Source of the DNA: Fibrobacter sp. UWB4
GTDB taxonomy: Bacteria; Fibrobacterota; Fibrobacteria; Fibrobacterales; Fibrobacteraceae
Assembly (NCBI RefSeq): GCF_002210345.1
Contig: NZ_MWQI01000004.1
Coordinates: 62,001-126,000 of the forward strand
Length of the DNA: 64,000 nt
Direction of reading: 5' to 3'
The translations under genes were made by a program, and so were the position numbers. A model generated the notes under the pieces. That model did not search any database, was not told where the DNA came from, and saw only the letters and a list, made by a program, of their open reading frames with translations. Below, in pieces: positions 8,101 to 16,199 of the stretch (its first letter is position 1; every line of letters begins with the position of its first letter).

Positions 8101-8115
8101 TTGCACACTGTGCAA
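8101..8115. promoter_or_regulatory. Palindrome TTGCACA-C-TGTGCAA upstream of the aldo/keto reductase
   Basis: A perfect 7+1+7 inverted repeat in the 231-base gap between the aldo/keto reductase (start 8003) and the cyclophilin-like gene (end 8235). It has the T-N11-A outline of LysR sites but a different sequence from the TATGC-N7-GCATAG boxes. The rest of this gap shows no gene that I trust. Confidence 0.35.
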
Positions 8116-8234
8116 TTATGTTCTTGCATTTGCATTTCAAGAAGGTATTTTTAGCATGTACCAAAGGCAAACGCTACAGCGAGAACTATTAGGAGAATCA
8201 TGGATGAAACGTAAAATGTTAGAGCTTTCGCTGT

Positions 8235-8744
8235 TTATTCCACCGAGAATGTCGCCTTCACGTTCCCTTTGCCGAGGATCTGCTGGAGGCGTTTCTTGTT
8301 CACGTTGTCGATACGGGCAAGGCGCGTGAAATTCCAGGAATTCTTGTCGTAGTAGATGGTGATGGAATTGCCCTGGTAAAGGATGATGTCGCCTGCATCG
8401 GTGTCGATTTGCTTGTCGTTACGCGGGAAACTGCGCGGCAGGTCAGCCACCTTCTCGAAGCTGCCGTAGTCGTGCATGTCGAGCGTCATGTCGCCCTGCG
8501 TGAGGAATTCGGCGAAGGCCTTGGCCGAGGAATTTTCTTCGAGCGTTGCCGTGAAGGTGGTGTCGTTCACATGGATCTTGAGTTTCACGGGAGCCTCCGT
8601 TTGGGCAGATGAACTTGTTGGTACTGCGCCGGGCGTTTTACTGGCAGACGATTTTGGCATCTGGGTTTCAGGTTGCGTCGAATGGCTCGCAGCATCGCTA
8701 CAGGCCACCAGAAAGAACAACGCTATAAGGATAAAGTTTCGCAT
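8235..8744 (-). CDS. Cyclophilin-like-fold lipoprotein
   Basis: The 169-residue lipoprotein has a short signal (LIALFFLVACSD), a Ser/Pro/Thr linker and a C-terminal domain with the pattern of the bacterial cyclophilin-like (TM1367-type) family: KLKIHVNDTTFTATLEENSSAKAF near its start, LTLDMHDYGSFEKV-like central strands, and DIILYQGNSITIYYDKNSWNFTRLARID. These domains have no proven peptidyl-prolyl isomerase activity and often sit beside flavodoxin and aldo/keto reductase genes, as here. A LysR-like palindrome lies 58-75 bases upstream, inside the end of the drug-exporter gene. Confidence 0.7.
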   Translation of the reverse strand: MRNFILIALFFLVACSDAASHSTQPETQMPKSSASKTPGAVPTSSSAQTEAPVKLKIHVNDTTFTATLEENSSAKAFAEFLTQGDMTLDMHDYGSFEKVADLPRSFPRNDKQIDTDAGDIILYQGNSITIYYDKNSWNFTRLARIDNVNKKRLQQILGKGNVKATFSVE

Positions 8745-8783
8745 ACACTCAATATAAATAATTGTGCGAGCGATTCAAAATAC

Positions 8784-9974
8784 TTATTTGCTATGACTCA
8801 CTATGCCTTTTGCGCATAGTGAACCGCTGGCGAGGACCGAAACAAGCGTCAAAACGGCACCCACAACTAGGACGATCGAGACACTTGTGGCAATGTCCCC
8901 CATGCCGACCAGCGGAGAAACGATTCCGCCCATCAAGAAGCCCGATGCCCCGATGGCCGCGGCTGCGGTGCCTGCATTTGCACGTTCCGCATTCAATGCC
9001 AATGCGTTTGCAGGGGGCTGACTCATGCCGAACATGAACGTAAGCCCCATGAAAGCGACCTGCAGAAGCGGGAGTAAAGCGTGCGTCATGAGTGCGGCAG
9101 CAACAGCAATTGCGAAAACGAACATTCCCGTACCCGCGATTTTCAGGGCCTTGAATTCGTTGCCGACTTTCCCCGACAACGCGCAACCGATAGCCGTGAA
9201 AACGGCATTCAGCGCAAAGCACAGGCTAAAGCCGACAGGCGAAAGGCCGTAGATTTTTTGGTAGATAAAGGGCGAAGACGCGATATACCCGAACAAGATA
9301 ATCATTGGGAATGTGCATACTAAGAAATACGATACGTAGGCGCGGTTCTTGAACACTTTTGCATACAAGCTAAAGCTCGCAAAGACAGATTTTTTGCTGC
9401 GACGTTTTGCCGGGAGCGATTCCTGGAATTTCCCTGACATAAAGAGCAACAGCGCTCCATACAGGAGCAACACCGCGAAAGTTCCCTTCCAGCTCATGAA
9501 ATTCAGCAAGAATCCGCCTAGCACCGGGGCTATAATCGGAGCGACTCCGTTCACAGCGCTCACCATGGCAAGGAACTTGGTGAGGACGGGGCCACGGTAG
9601 GAATCCGCCGAAATGGAACGCGCTATCACGATGCCGCCGGACGCCGCCATGCCCTGCAACAAACGAAACACGTTGAAGGTTACGATATTCGGTGCGACAA
9701 TGCAGGCGACAGTTCCGCAAACAAAAAGCAACAGACAAACTAGCAACAACTTTTTGCGCCCGTACTTGTCGCTCAGCGGGCCTACAAAGAGTTGCCCCAC
9801 CGAAAGTCCGAGCATGCTCATGGTGAGGCTCAGCTGAGCCATCGAGGGGCTTGCCGCAAAGTAATCGGCAAGGCTCGGGAGGGCCGGCAAGTAAAGGTCC
9901 GTCACGAAGGGGCCAAACGCCGAAAGCAGCCCAAGCAACAGCATAAGGAAAGTGAATTTCTGTTTTCCGCTCAT
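8784..9974 (-). CDS. MFS multidrug exporter, Bcr/CflA type
   Basis: This 396-residue inner-membrane protein has about 12 hydrophobic segments and the drug:proton antiporter signature GPLSDKYGRKKLLL between helices 2 and 3. FVTDLYLPALPSLADYF in helix 1 and GIVIARSISADSYRG after helix 4 are typical of the Bcr/CflA subfamily. It exports drugs or small metabolites with proton influx. ATG 9974 is chosen over an upstream in-frame start at 9998 because AGAGGAATTT precedes it. Its last codons contain a LysR-like box that probably serves the next gene. Confidence 0.9.
   Translation of the reverse strand: MSGKQKFTFLMLLLGLLSAFGPFVTDLYLPALPSLADYFAASPSMAQLSLTMSMLGLSVGQLFVGPLSDKYGRKKLLLVCLLLFVCGTVACIVAPNIVTFNVFRLLQGMAASGGIVIARSISADSYRGPVLTKFLAMVSAVNGVAPIIAPVLGGFLLNFMSWKGTFAVLLLYGALLLFMSGKFQESLPAKRRSKKSVFASFSLYAKVFKNRAYVSYFLVCTFPMIILFGYIASSPFIYQKIYGLSPVGFSLCFALNAVFTAIGCALSGKVGNEFKALKIAGTGMFVFAIAVAAALMTHALLPLLQVAFMGLTFMFGMSQPPANALALNAERANAGTAAAAIGASGFLMGGIVSPLVGMGDIATSVSIVLVVGAVLTLVSVLASGSLCAKGIVSHSK
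8802..8819. promoter_or_regulatory. LysR-type palindrome TATGC-N7-GCATAG, copy 2
   Basis: TATGC CTTTTGC GCATAG sits 58-75 bases upstream of the cyclophilin-like gene, the position expected for a LysR activation site. It overlaps the last codons of the exporter gene. Arms extend to CACTATGC/GCATAGTG. Confidence 0.55.
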
Positions 9975-10239
9975 AAATTCCTCTTGACGAAACCGCACGG
10001 AATCGCCATAAAAAAAGCCCGCAAAGCCTTACAACTGGACTTATGCGGGACCGCTACACGTTGATTTCGCAAGCGAATTTAGGAAAAAATTTTTCCGTTG
10101 GCAAGTTCTTGACAAAGGCAAAAAATATTTTTATTTATGGGCACGAAATTTCATTGCGTATAATGGTTCAGCGTGAAACTCAAACATCAGGGTTTTGCGC
10201 CTTTTTTATTGCGCAGGGCCCGCAACAAAAGAGGATAAA

Positions 10240-10743
10240 ATGGACTTTTACATGAAACTCCCGCGCGGCAAACGTGAATTCACCCTTTTTCTCGTGACGC
10301 TTTCGATTATCTCGATGAACATCATCGCGCCGCTCATCACCTGTTTCGAGATGGGCTTTAGCATGGAAAGCTGGGCGCACGTATTCCCGATTATGCCGAT
10401 ACTCTGGCCGTGTGTCATCGCGACGGTGCTTGTCACATATAAGCCTGCAGCGTTCCTGACTTCAAGGCTTACGCAGAAGGGCGACAGTTTCCATGCGGTA
10501 ATTACACTCAACATCATGTGCACGGTTTTCCTGATGTCCATCATCTTGACGATTGTAGGCACCTAGGTCGGAAACCGCGAAATTACAATGGAGCCGCTGG
10601 TAAACTTCTTTTACAAGTGGCCTCGCAACTTTGCCATTTCGCTCGCAGTAGAAATCTTGATCGCGCAGCCAATTGCCCGCCGCGTGATGCTAGGCCTGCA
10701 CAAGTACCGCGACGCCCGCCGAGAAGTCGCAGTTTCTAACTGA
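10240..10743 (+). pseudogene. DUF2798 membrane protein interrupted by an in-frame TAG
   Basis: From ATG 10240 (after GAGGATAAA) the frame encodes a DUF2798-type protein with two similar helix pairs: PRGKREFTLFLVTLSIISMN, then a second block with FHAVITLNIMCTVFLMSIIL. Codon 109 is TAG (10564-10566), followed in the same frame by VGNREITMEPLVNFFYKWP and RNFAISLAVEILIAQPIARR, which is the expected family C-terminus, to TGA at 10741. A single base change (for example TGG to TAG) explains the break. It may be a recent null allele, a sequencing error or read-through. The function of DUF2798 proteins is not known. Confidence 0.75.
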
Positions 10744-10767
10744 GCCGTAAATAATCTCAAAAAGCAA

Positions 10768-10792
10768 CCAAGGTCACAATTTGTGACCTTGG
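10768..10792 (-). terminator. Terminator of the hydrolase unit
   Basis: An 11-bp perfect stem (CCAAGGTCACA/TGTGACCTTGG) with a three-base loop, followed on the minus strand by TTGCTTTTTG. It lies 38 bases past the stop of the alpha/beta hydrolase gene. Confidence 0.7.
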
Positions 10793-10829
10793 ACAGCAGC
10801 GATAATTGTCGCGGTTAGATGACTTTTGC

Positions 10830-12035
10830 TTACTTCAAATTCGTCTTGAAGAATTCTTCCATCTTGTCGTAGGGAATTCTACCGTTCACGTCATCGTAGA
10901 GGTCCACGTGAGAGGCTCCGGGGATGACGAGGAGTTCCTTGTTGCCGACGGTCTTGCTCCAGTTCTTGGTGGCGTCGAGTTTTGCGGGGACGTTCGCCTT
11001 CTTGCCGGTCATCTTTTCGAATGCGCCTTCGCCGAAGTAACGGCTGTAGGCCTTTTCGCCGTGGATGATGAGCACCGGGTTACGGATTTCGTCGGCGTAT
11101 GCGAGGAGTTTCGTGTTCAGGAGCGAGGTGCCTGCGGAGGCGGCCCAGCCCTTATTGCTGTTGAGGGAACGCTTGTGGTAGCCGCGCGGGGTCTTGTAGT
11201 AGGTGTAGTAATCCTTGACAAAGTAAGGTGCGTCGTCCGGGAGCGGGTCAATAACACCACCGGCCAGGTCGTACGTGCCGTTCTTGAAGTCCTTGGTGCG
11301 CTGGGCCATCAGAGCCTTGCGGGCCTCATTGCGGGCGTCGGCGTTGTTTGCGGAATCGAAGTAGCCGTTTGCAGTCACGCGGCTCATATCGTACATGGTG
11401 GATGCAACGGTCGCCTTGACGCGGGTGTCGATGCCGGCAGCGTTAATCGCCATGCCGCCCCAGCCGCAAATGCCGATGATGCCGATGCGTTCCGGGTCAA
11501 CGTTGTCGCGAGTCGAGAGGAAGTCCACGGACGCCATGAAGTCTTCGGTGTTGATGTCCGGGCTGTTCATGTAGCGCGGCTCGCCGCCCGATTCGCCGGT
11601 GAAGCTCGGGTCGAATGCGATGGTCAGGAATCCGCGTTCCGCCATGTGCTGGGCGTAAAGGCCGCTAGACTGTTCCTTGACGGCACCGAACGGGCCTGAG
11701 ACTGCAATCGCGGGAAACTTGCCGTTCACCTTGAGGCTCGTGTCCTTGGGCACGAACATGTCGGCGGCGAGTTCAATGCCAAAATGGTTCTTGAAAGTGA
11801 CCTTGGAATGTTCGACCTTGTCGCTCTTGGGGAATACCTTGTCCCATTCGGCGGTGAGCGTAAGCTTGTTCATATTTTCGTCCTTTGTCTGTTGTGCTGC
11901 GGAGGCTGTTTCTGTTGCGGGCTGTGCGGCCGGTGTGGCGGCACCCTGCGTATTGTTTTCTTTTTCGGGGCAGCATGCCATCAGGGTGCATGCGGAAACC
12001 ACGGCAAACGCCGCTTTTAAGAATCTGGATTTCAT
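10830..12035 (-). CDS. Lipid-anchored alpha/beta hydrolase with Cys nucleophile
   Basis: The 401-residue protein has a lipoprotein signal (VVSACTLMAC), a Thr/Ala/Gln-rich linker and a dienelactone-hydrolase/YcjY-like alpha/beta hydrolase domain. The nucleophile elbow reads GIIGICGWGGMAINAAGID, with Cys instead of Ser and Trp where the second Gly of G-x-S-x-G would be. The catalytic His is in GASHVDLYD and an acidic residue follows LIIHGEKAY. Substrate unknown. Relatives are often found beside flavin reductases and LysR genes, as here. Ribosome site AAGGAGATAAATC precedes the ATG. It starts 17 bases after the FMN reductase, so the two are co-transcribed. Confidence 0.8.
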   Translation of the reverse strand: MKSRFLKAAFAVVSACTLMACCPEKENNTQGAATPAAQPATETASAAQQTKDENMNKLTLTAEWDKVFPKSDKVEHSKVTFKNHFGIELAADMFVPKDTSLKVNGKFPAIAVSGPFGAVKEQSSGLYAQHMAERGFLTIAFDPSFTGESGGEPRYMNSPDINTEDFMASVDFLSTRDNVDPERIGIIGICGWGGMAINAAGIDTRVKATVASTMYDMSRVTANGYFDSANNADARNEARKALMAQRTKDFKNGTYDLAGGVIDPLPDDAPYFVKDYYTYYKTPRGYHKRSLNSNKGWAASAGTSLLNTKLLAYADEIRNPVLIIHGEKAYSRYFGEGAFEKMTGKKANVPAKLDATKNWSKTVGNKELLVIPGASHVDLYDDVNGRIPYDKMEEFFKTNLK

Positions 12036-12052
12036 GATTTATCTCCTTGTTG

Positions 12053-12592
12053 TTAAACTTTTTTTCCCATGGCGAACGCCTTTTTTAGGAGCGCGGAATT
12101 CTTCTTGACGTCGCCCGCGCTTTCGGCACCTGTGGCGCAGAGGGCGCCCTTGAGCTTCACGCCGTCGAAACAGGCGATCCACCCCCCAATGCCGCGTTTC
12201 GCGATATTCATGGCTTTCGCGTCGGTGTCGGCGGCAGAAGTGAGCAGGTAAATTTCGCGGAACTTGTAATCGCTGGAATAGAGGGAATTCGCGCGGTCGA
12301 GCATCGTCTTGAGCTGGCCGCTCATCTCGTAATAGTAAATCGGCGTTGCAAACACGATGACATCGGCCGATTCCATCTTCTTGGTGATGGCGGGAGCGTC
12401 GTCCTTGATGACGCACTTGCCCTTCTTCTGGCAAGCGAGGCAGCCCATGCAAAAACCGATCTTCTTGCCGCGCAGCGACTCGAATTCCACCTTGTTGCCC
12501 GCCTCGGCGGCGCCCTTCGCGAACTCCTGCGCCAGGGTTTCGGAGTTGCTCCCCTTGCGCAAGCTGCTGGACAAGACCAATACTTTTTTCAT
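12053..12592 (-). CDS. NADPH-dependent FMN reductase / iron-sulfur-flavoprotein-like
   Basis: The 179-residue cytoplasmic flavodoxin-like protein binds FMN through VLVLSSSLRKGSNSETLA and reads FATPIYYYEMSGQLKTMLDR at the second flavin loop. It has the cysteine cluster CMGCLACQKKGKCVIKDD of the iron-sulfur flavoprotein/flavodoxin family. Whether it holds a 4Fe-4S cluster or uses the cysteines otherwise cannot be told. It likely reduces flavin, quinone or nitro compounds. It is the first gene of a two-gene unit facing the LysR gene, with a LysR-like box in the shared gap. Confidence 0.88.
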   Translation of the reverse strand: MKKVLVLSSSLRKGSNSETLAQEFAKGAAEAGNKVEFESLRGKKIGFCMGCLACQKKGKCVIKDDAPAITKKMESADVIVFATPIYYYEMSGQLKTMLDRANSLYSSDYKFREIYLLTSAADTDAKAMNIAKRGIGGWIACFDGVKLKGALCATGAESAGDVKKNSALLKKAFAMGKKV

Positions 12593-12675
12593 AGGTTCCT
12601 CTCGGTTGAAGTCTTTACATGTTCAAATATACCTCTTTTTTTAGATATTGCAAATACTTTGTTTTCATAACTAGA

Positions 12676-12693
12676 TATGCCTATAAGGCATAG
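12676..12693. promoter_or_regulatory. LysR-type palindrome TATGC-N7-GCATAG, copy 3
   Basis: TATGC CTATAAG GCATAG lies in the 192-base divergent gap, 84-101 bases before the FMN reductase start and about 92 before the LysR start. This is the classic place for a LysR regulator to control itself and its divergent target. Confidence 0.6.
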
Positions 12694-12784
12694 AAAACAA
12701 GCTTTCACAAGCATTAGTTATTCCTTTCGGGCATTTTTTTGCAATTTCATACCCGCGGGGCTTGAATTTTATTAGTTTTCGGGT

Positions 12785-13666
12785 ATGGAACTTCGAGTTT
12801 TGCGGTATTTTCTGGAGGCGGCGCGGTTGGGGAATGTCTCGCGCGCGGCGGATAATCTTTGCGTGACGCAGCCGACGGTGAGTCGCCAGCTCAAGGAGTT
12901 GGAGGAGGAGCTGGGCGAGAAGCTTTTCGAGCGCACGAACTACGCGATTCGGCTGACGCCTGCGGGGGAACTCTTGCGGGAGCGTGCGGAGGATATCCTT
13001 TCGATGGCGGACAGGACGGTGCAGGATTTCAAGTCGCTGAAGGAAGACGAGGTGGTGGGTGAAATCGCCATTGCCTGCGCGGAATCGCGGAACGTGAACT
13101 TTCTTTCGAAGTGCATCGCGATTCTCCGGGACGACTATCCGAAGATTAAGTACAACTTATATTCGGGCGACAGCGAGCGCGCCCTGGAAAAGCTGGACAA
13201 GGGCATTTTCGATTTCGCGGTGGTTGTAGATAACGTCGATTTGGAAAAGTACAACTGCCTTGCGGTGCGTTCGGTGGACCGCTGGGGCGTGGTGATGCGT
13301 CGCGACGACCCTTTGGCCAAGCGGGATTTCGTCGAGCCGAAGGACTTGCTCGACAAGCCGCTGTTGGCGTCGCGCCAGGCGATGGTGGCGGATTTACCGA
13401 AATGGTTCGGCGACGATATTTCGAGGCTGAACGTAATCGTGGGGCTGGATCTTTCGTACAACGGTTCGGTGCTTGCCAAAGAGGGCTCGGGCTACCTGCT
13501 CACTTTCGACGGCCTAGTGGATACGAGCCGCAGTTCGCGCCTGTGTTTCAGGCCGCTCATGCCCGAACTCACCACCAACATGTATATCATTTGGCGGCGG
13601 GGCCAGCAGTTCACTCGGGCGGGCGAACTTTTCCTCGATACGCTCCGGCACGTGCTGGGGGAATAG
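12785..13666 (+). CDS. LysR-family transcriptional regulator
   Basis: The 293-residue protein has the N-terminal winged helix-turn-helix of LysR (MELRVLRYFLEAARLGNVSR, then ADNLCVTQPTVSRQLKELEE, and LFERTNYAIRLTPAGELL) and a full effector-binding domain. The effector is unknown. Divergence from the FMN reductase/hydrolase pair and three matching palindromes point to control of the redox genes here. The 5' half is distinctly GC-rich compared with the metallophore genes. The stop is at 13666, directly followed by an N-terminally truncated GNAT gene. Confidence 0.93.
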   Translation: MELRVLRYFLEAARLGNVSRAADNLCVTQPTVSRQLKELEEELGEKLFERTNYAIRLTPAGELLRERAEDILSMADRTVQDFKSLKEDEVVGEIAIACAESRNVNFLSKCIAILRDDYPKIKYNLYSGDSERALEKLDKGIFDFAVVVDNVDLEKYNCLAVRSVDRWGVVMRRDDPLAKRDFVEPKDLLDKPLLASRQAMVADLPKWFGDDISRLNVIVGLDLSYNGSVLAKEGSGYLLTFDGLVDTSRSSRLCFRPLMPELTTNMYIIWRRGQQFTRAGELFLDTLRHVLGE

Positions 13667-13668
13667 AA

Positions 13669-14031
13669 AAGATTAGAGGACTATTGTTCACGGGCATCGC
13701 TATCGATGCGGACTCCGGCGAGGTTGTGGGGCTGTACATTCTCCACCCGAACAATGTCGGGCGCTGCGGGCACATTTCAAACGCGAGCTATGCGGTGAAG
13801 AAGAACAAGCGTGGCCAGCATAACGGTGAATTTCTCGTAAAGGATTGCCTCGCGAAGGCCAAGGAAATCGGTTTCAGGATTTTGCAGTTCAATGCGGTTG
13901 TCGCGACAAATACATCTGCATTGAAGTTGTACAAAAAGCTAGGCTTTACGCAACTCGGCGTGATACCCAAGGGATTTTTGCTCAAGGACGGGAACTACGA
14001 GGACATCATCCCGCATTATATAGAACTTTAA
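13669..14031 (+). pseudogene. 5'-truncated GNAT acetyltransferase
   Basis: Immediately behind the LysR stop an open frame encodes the second half of a GNAT N-acetyltransferase: GLYILHPNNVGRCGHISNAS, YAVKKNKRGQHNGEFLVKDC (acetyl-CoA loop, R-G-x-x-x-G pattern), FRILQFNAVVATNTSALKLY, and KKLGFTQLGVIPKGF. About 45 N-terminal residues are missing and only a TTG at 13684 could start it. Its 3' end overlaps the antiporter gene on the other strand by 26 bases. It is probably a non-functional remnant; a short active protein is unlikely because the first strands are gone. Confidence 0.65.
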
Positions 14032-15292
14032 AACGGTTGCGCGCCAGCAATCTGGTGATAGGCAACAAATATAAGAAACACGCACAAAAGACGGACGATG
14101 ACGGAGCTTGCGCTGCTACAAGTACGATTGTTGTCGCGACAGACCATGGTACAAGAGCAATTACCGTTACAGCGGAATCGTAAAGATCCAACGCATGATG
14201 CTCTCGACAATCAGTCGATTCTTCTGTTGGCGACGTCAGTTGGTGTGTTAGAACAATTGTCAATGTCTGATTGCATGTCACGCAGGCCATCAATATGGAC
14301 GTAGCGAGTTTAGATACAAAAGAATTTGTACAGGATTCTAGTTTTTGGATCTTTGATTTCAACGAATCTAGCAGCCGCGTTTCCTTGAAGATTCCGCCAT
14401 AACACCCTGCGATGACGACAATGATGAAAACATTCACCATTGACAAAACTCCACCGCCATTTACCATTTTATTTAGTTCAGGGACGCCTGCACGATAGCC
14501 AAAAACAAGCATTTTAAAAATTTCGGGCAGCATGCAATTTTCAATAACGAAGGCTGTCACAAACGCACTAATTGCGCTACATAAAAGCACAAGCCAAGAG
14601 CGCAACCGTAAAACCGAAAGTACAACCATCAAAATCGCAGGGACAAAGCCCCACCACGAAAGCGTAAATTTCAACGAGAACAGACTCTCAGCAGAAAAAG
14701 CACTTTTCGATTCATCTAAAACAAATCCTGCTACAAGGTAAATCACACAACTCAACAACAGCGGAAGCCAAGTCGTTCTGAGCATGTTGCGAACATTCCG
14801 ATAAATATCGGTTCCTGTAATATTTGCAGTCAAAAGCGCCATCGAAGAAATCGGGGAAAGTCGATTCCCAAAGTATGCACCAGAAAGAATCGCTCCGCCC
14901 GTCCACATGGGGCTTATGCCTAGGGGCTGAGCCGAAGTCGCACAGATGACCCCCATCGTAGCCGCAGTACCAAGCGAAGTTCCCGTCAAAAGTGACATTG
15001 CGCAATTCAGAAGAAACGTCACAAGAATAAAGCTTTGTGGGTGAATTAAATGCGTTGCGCAACTCACAATAACAGGAATTGTACCACTTGCACGCCAAAG
15101 AGAGGTCAAGACGCCCACAAGTACAAACAAAATCAACAATCCGCGGGTTGTTTTGATGCCGCGAGCGCACATCCCGAGTATTTGCGAAAATGAAAAAGAA
15201 CGTCTTTTAGCAAGCCCGACGAGAATGCACAAGCCCGACAAAAGCGCAAGAATCATTTTAAAATTCAATAAATTCCAAATCACGGCGCCCAA
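14006..15292 (-). CDS. NhaC-type Na+/H+ antiporter
   Basis: The inner-membrane protein of about 428 residues has 10 or more hydrophobic segments and NhaC hallmarks: SLLTGTSLGTAATMGVICAT, TGGAILSGAYFGNRLSPISS, VNGGGVLSM, and VTCNQTLTIVLTHQL near the end. It exchanges Na+ (or an organic anion, as in related malate/lactate antiporters) for protons. The start is uncertain: the frame opens at TTG 15292, a GTG lies at 15283 and ATG at 15259, none with a good ribosome site. It follows the ZIP gene by 12 bases and may be translated with it. Confidence 0.85.
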   Translation of the reverse strand: MGAVIWNLLNFKMILALLSGLCILVGLAKRRSFSFSQILGMCARGIKTTRGLLILFVLVGVLTSLWRASGTIPVIVSCATHLIHPQSFILVTFLLNCAMSLLTGTSLGTAATMGVICATSAQPLGISPMWTGGAILSGAYFGNRLSPISSMALLTANITGTDIYRNVRNMLRTTWLPLLLSCVIYLVAGFVLDESKSAFSAESLFSLKFTLSWWGFVPAILMVVLSVLRLRSWLVLLCSAISAFVTAFVIENCMLPEIFKMLVFGYRAGVPELNKMVNGGGVLSMVNVFIIVVIAGCYGGIFKETRLLDSLKSKIQKLESCTNSFVSKLATSILMACVTCNQTLTIVLTHQLTSPTEESTDCREHHALDLYDSAVTVIALVPWSVATTIVLVAAQAPSSSVFCACFLYLLPITRLLARNRFKVLYNAG

Positions 15293-15304
15293 AAATAGAA
15301 ATGA

Positions 15305-16093
15305 TTACAGCGCGCTGTCGAGTGCCATCATGAGCGTGAAGCCGACGGCGAAGAGAATTGTGCCTGCGTCAAAGTGGTCGCCTTCGCTCACTTCGGGGAG
15401 CATTTCTTCGACGACAACGTAAATCATTGCGCCTGCCGCAAACGAGAGCAGGTAGGGCATAAATGGCGAAAGGATTTCGGCGGCGATTAAGGTAATCAAG
15501 GCACCGATGGGTTCGACGGCTCCAGAGAGCGCCCCAAGTGCGAATGCTTTTTTGCGCGTTGCGCCTTCGGCTTTTAGCGGGAGCGAAACGACGGCACCTT
15601 CGGGAAAGTTCTGGATGGCGATGCCGATGGAAAGCGCAAATGCAGCTGAAAGTGTGATGGCGACATTTCCGGAAAGCCAACCTGCGAAAACGATGCCGAC
15701 GGCCATGCCTTCGGGCAAGTTGTGGAGCGTCACGGCGAGCGTGAGCATCGTGGTGCGTTTGAGTTTTGCTCTCGGGCCTTCGGGTGTTTTGCTGCCCAAG
15801 TGCAAATGCGGCGTGATTTTATCCAAGATGAACAGGAATAAAATGCCTGCCCAGAATCCCACTGCGGCGGGTGCAAATGATAATTTCCCCAAATGTTCGC
15901 TTGCTTCGATAGCCGGGAGGAGCAGGCTCCAGACGGATGCCGCTACCATGACTCCGGCCGCAAATGCTAAAAGTCCGCGCTTGAGGTTTTGCTTCATTTG
16001 CCCACGGATAAAGAATACGCAGGCAGCGCCGAGAACTGTCCCTAAAAACGGGATGGTGAGACCTTGAATAATGGGTAAAATGGGTTGACTCAT
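15305..16093 (-). CDS. ZIP-family divalent metal transporter
   Basis: The 262-residue inner-membrane protein has eight hydrophobic segments and the two ZIP metal-site helices: TLAVTLHNLPEGMAVGIVFAG (H-N-x-P-E-G) and GIAIQNFPEGAVVSLPLK (N-x-P-E-G). A His-rich loop (HLHLG) lies between helices 3 and 4, as in ZupT-type importers of Zn2+, Fe2+ and Mn2+. The frame is open upstream for 64 more codons, but MSQPILPIIQGLT is the natural start. It heads a likely two-gene unit with the NhaC gene. A metal importer so near the metallophore island may or may not be linked to it. Confidence 0.9.
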   Translation of the reverse strand: MSQPILPIIQGLTIPFLGTVLGAACVFFIRGQMKQNLKRGLLAFAAGVMVAASVWSLLLPAIEASEHLGKLSFAPAAVGFWAGILFLFILDKITPHLHLGSKTPEGPRAKLKRTTMLTLAVTLHNLPEGMAVGIVFAGWLSGNVAITLSAAFALSIGIAIQNFPEGAVVSLPLKAEGATRKKAFALGALSGAVEPIGALITLIAAEILSPFMPYLLSFAAGAMIYVVVEEMLPEVSEGDHFDAGTILFAVGFTLMMALDSAL

Positions 16094-16199
16094 ACGAGAA
16101 AAGATAGTATTAAAATGATGTGATTTCAAAAAATCACGCTGGAGTTTTGAAGGTCTAATTGGAGTAGCGTAAACGTTTGTGTTTTTGTATCGTAGACGC

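Noticed and set aside
8157-8330. Possible small plus-strand gene upstream of the cyclophilin-like gene end
   Set aside because: It runs into the antisense of the lipoprotein gene and has no supporting motif.
10806-11699. Long plus-strand frame of 297 codons
   Set aside because: It lies antisense to the alpha/beta hydrolase gene, shows no domain and has repeated low-complexity Val/Gly/Ala; it is a codon-bias shadow.
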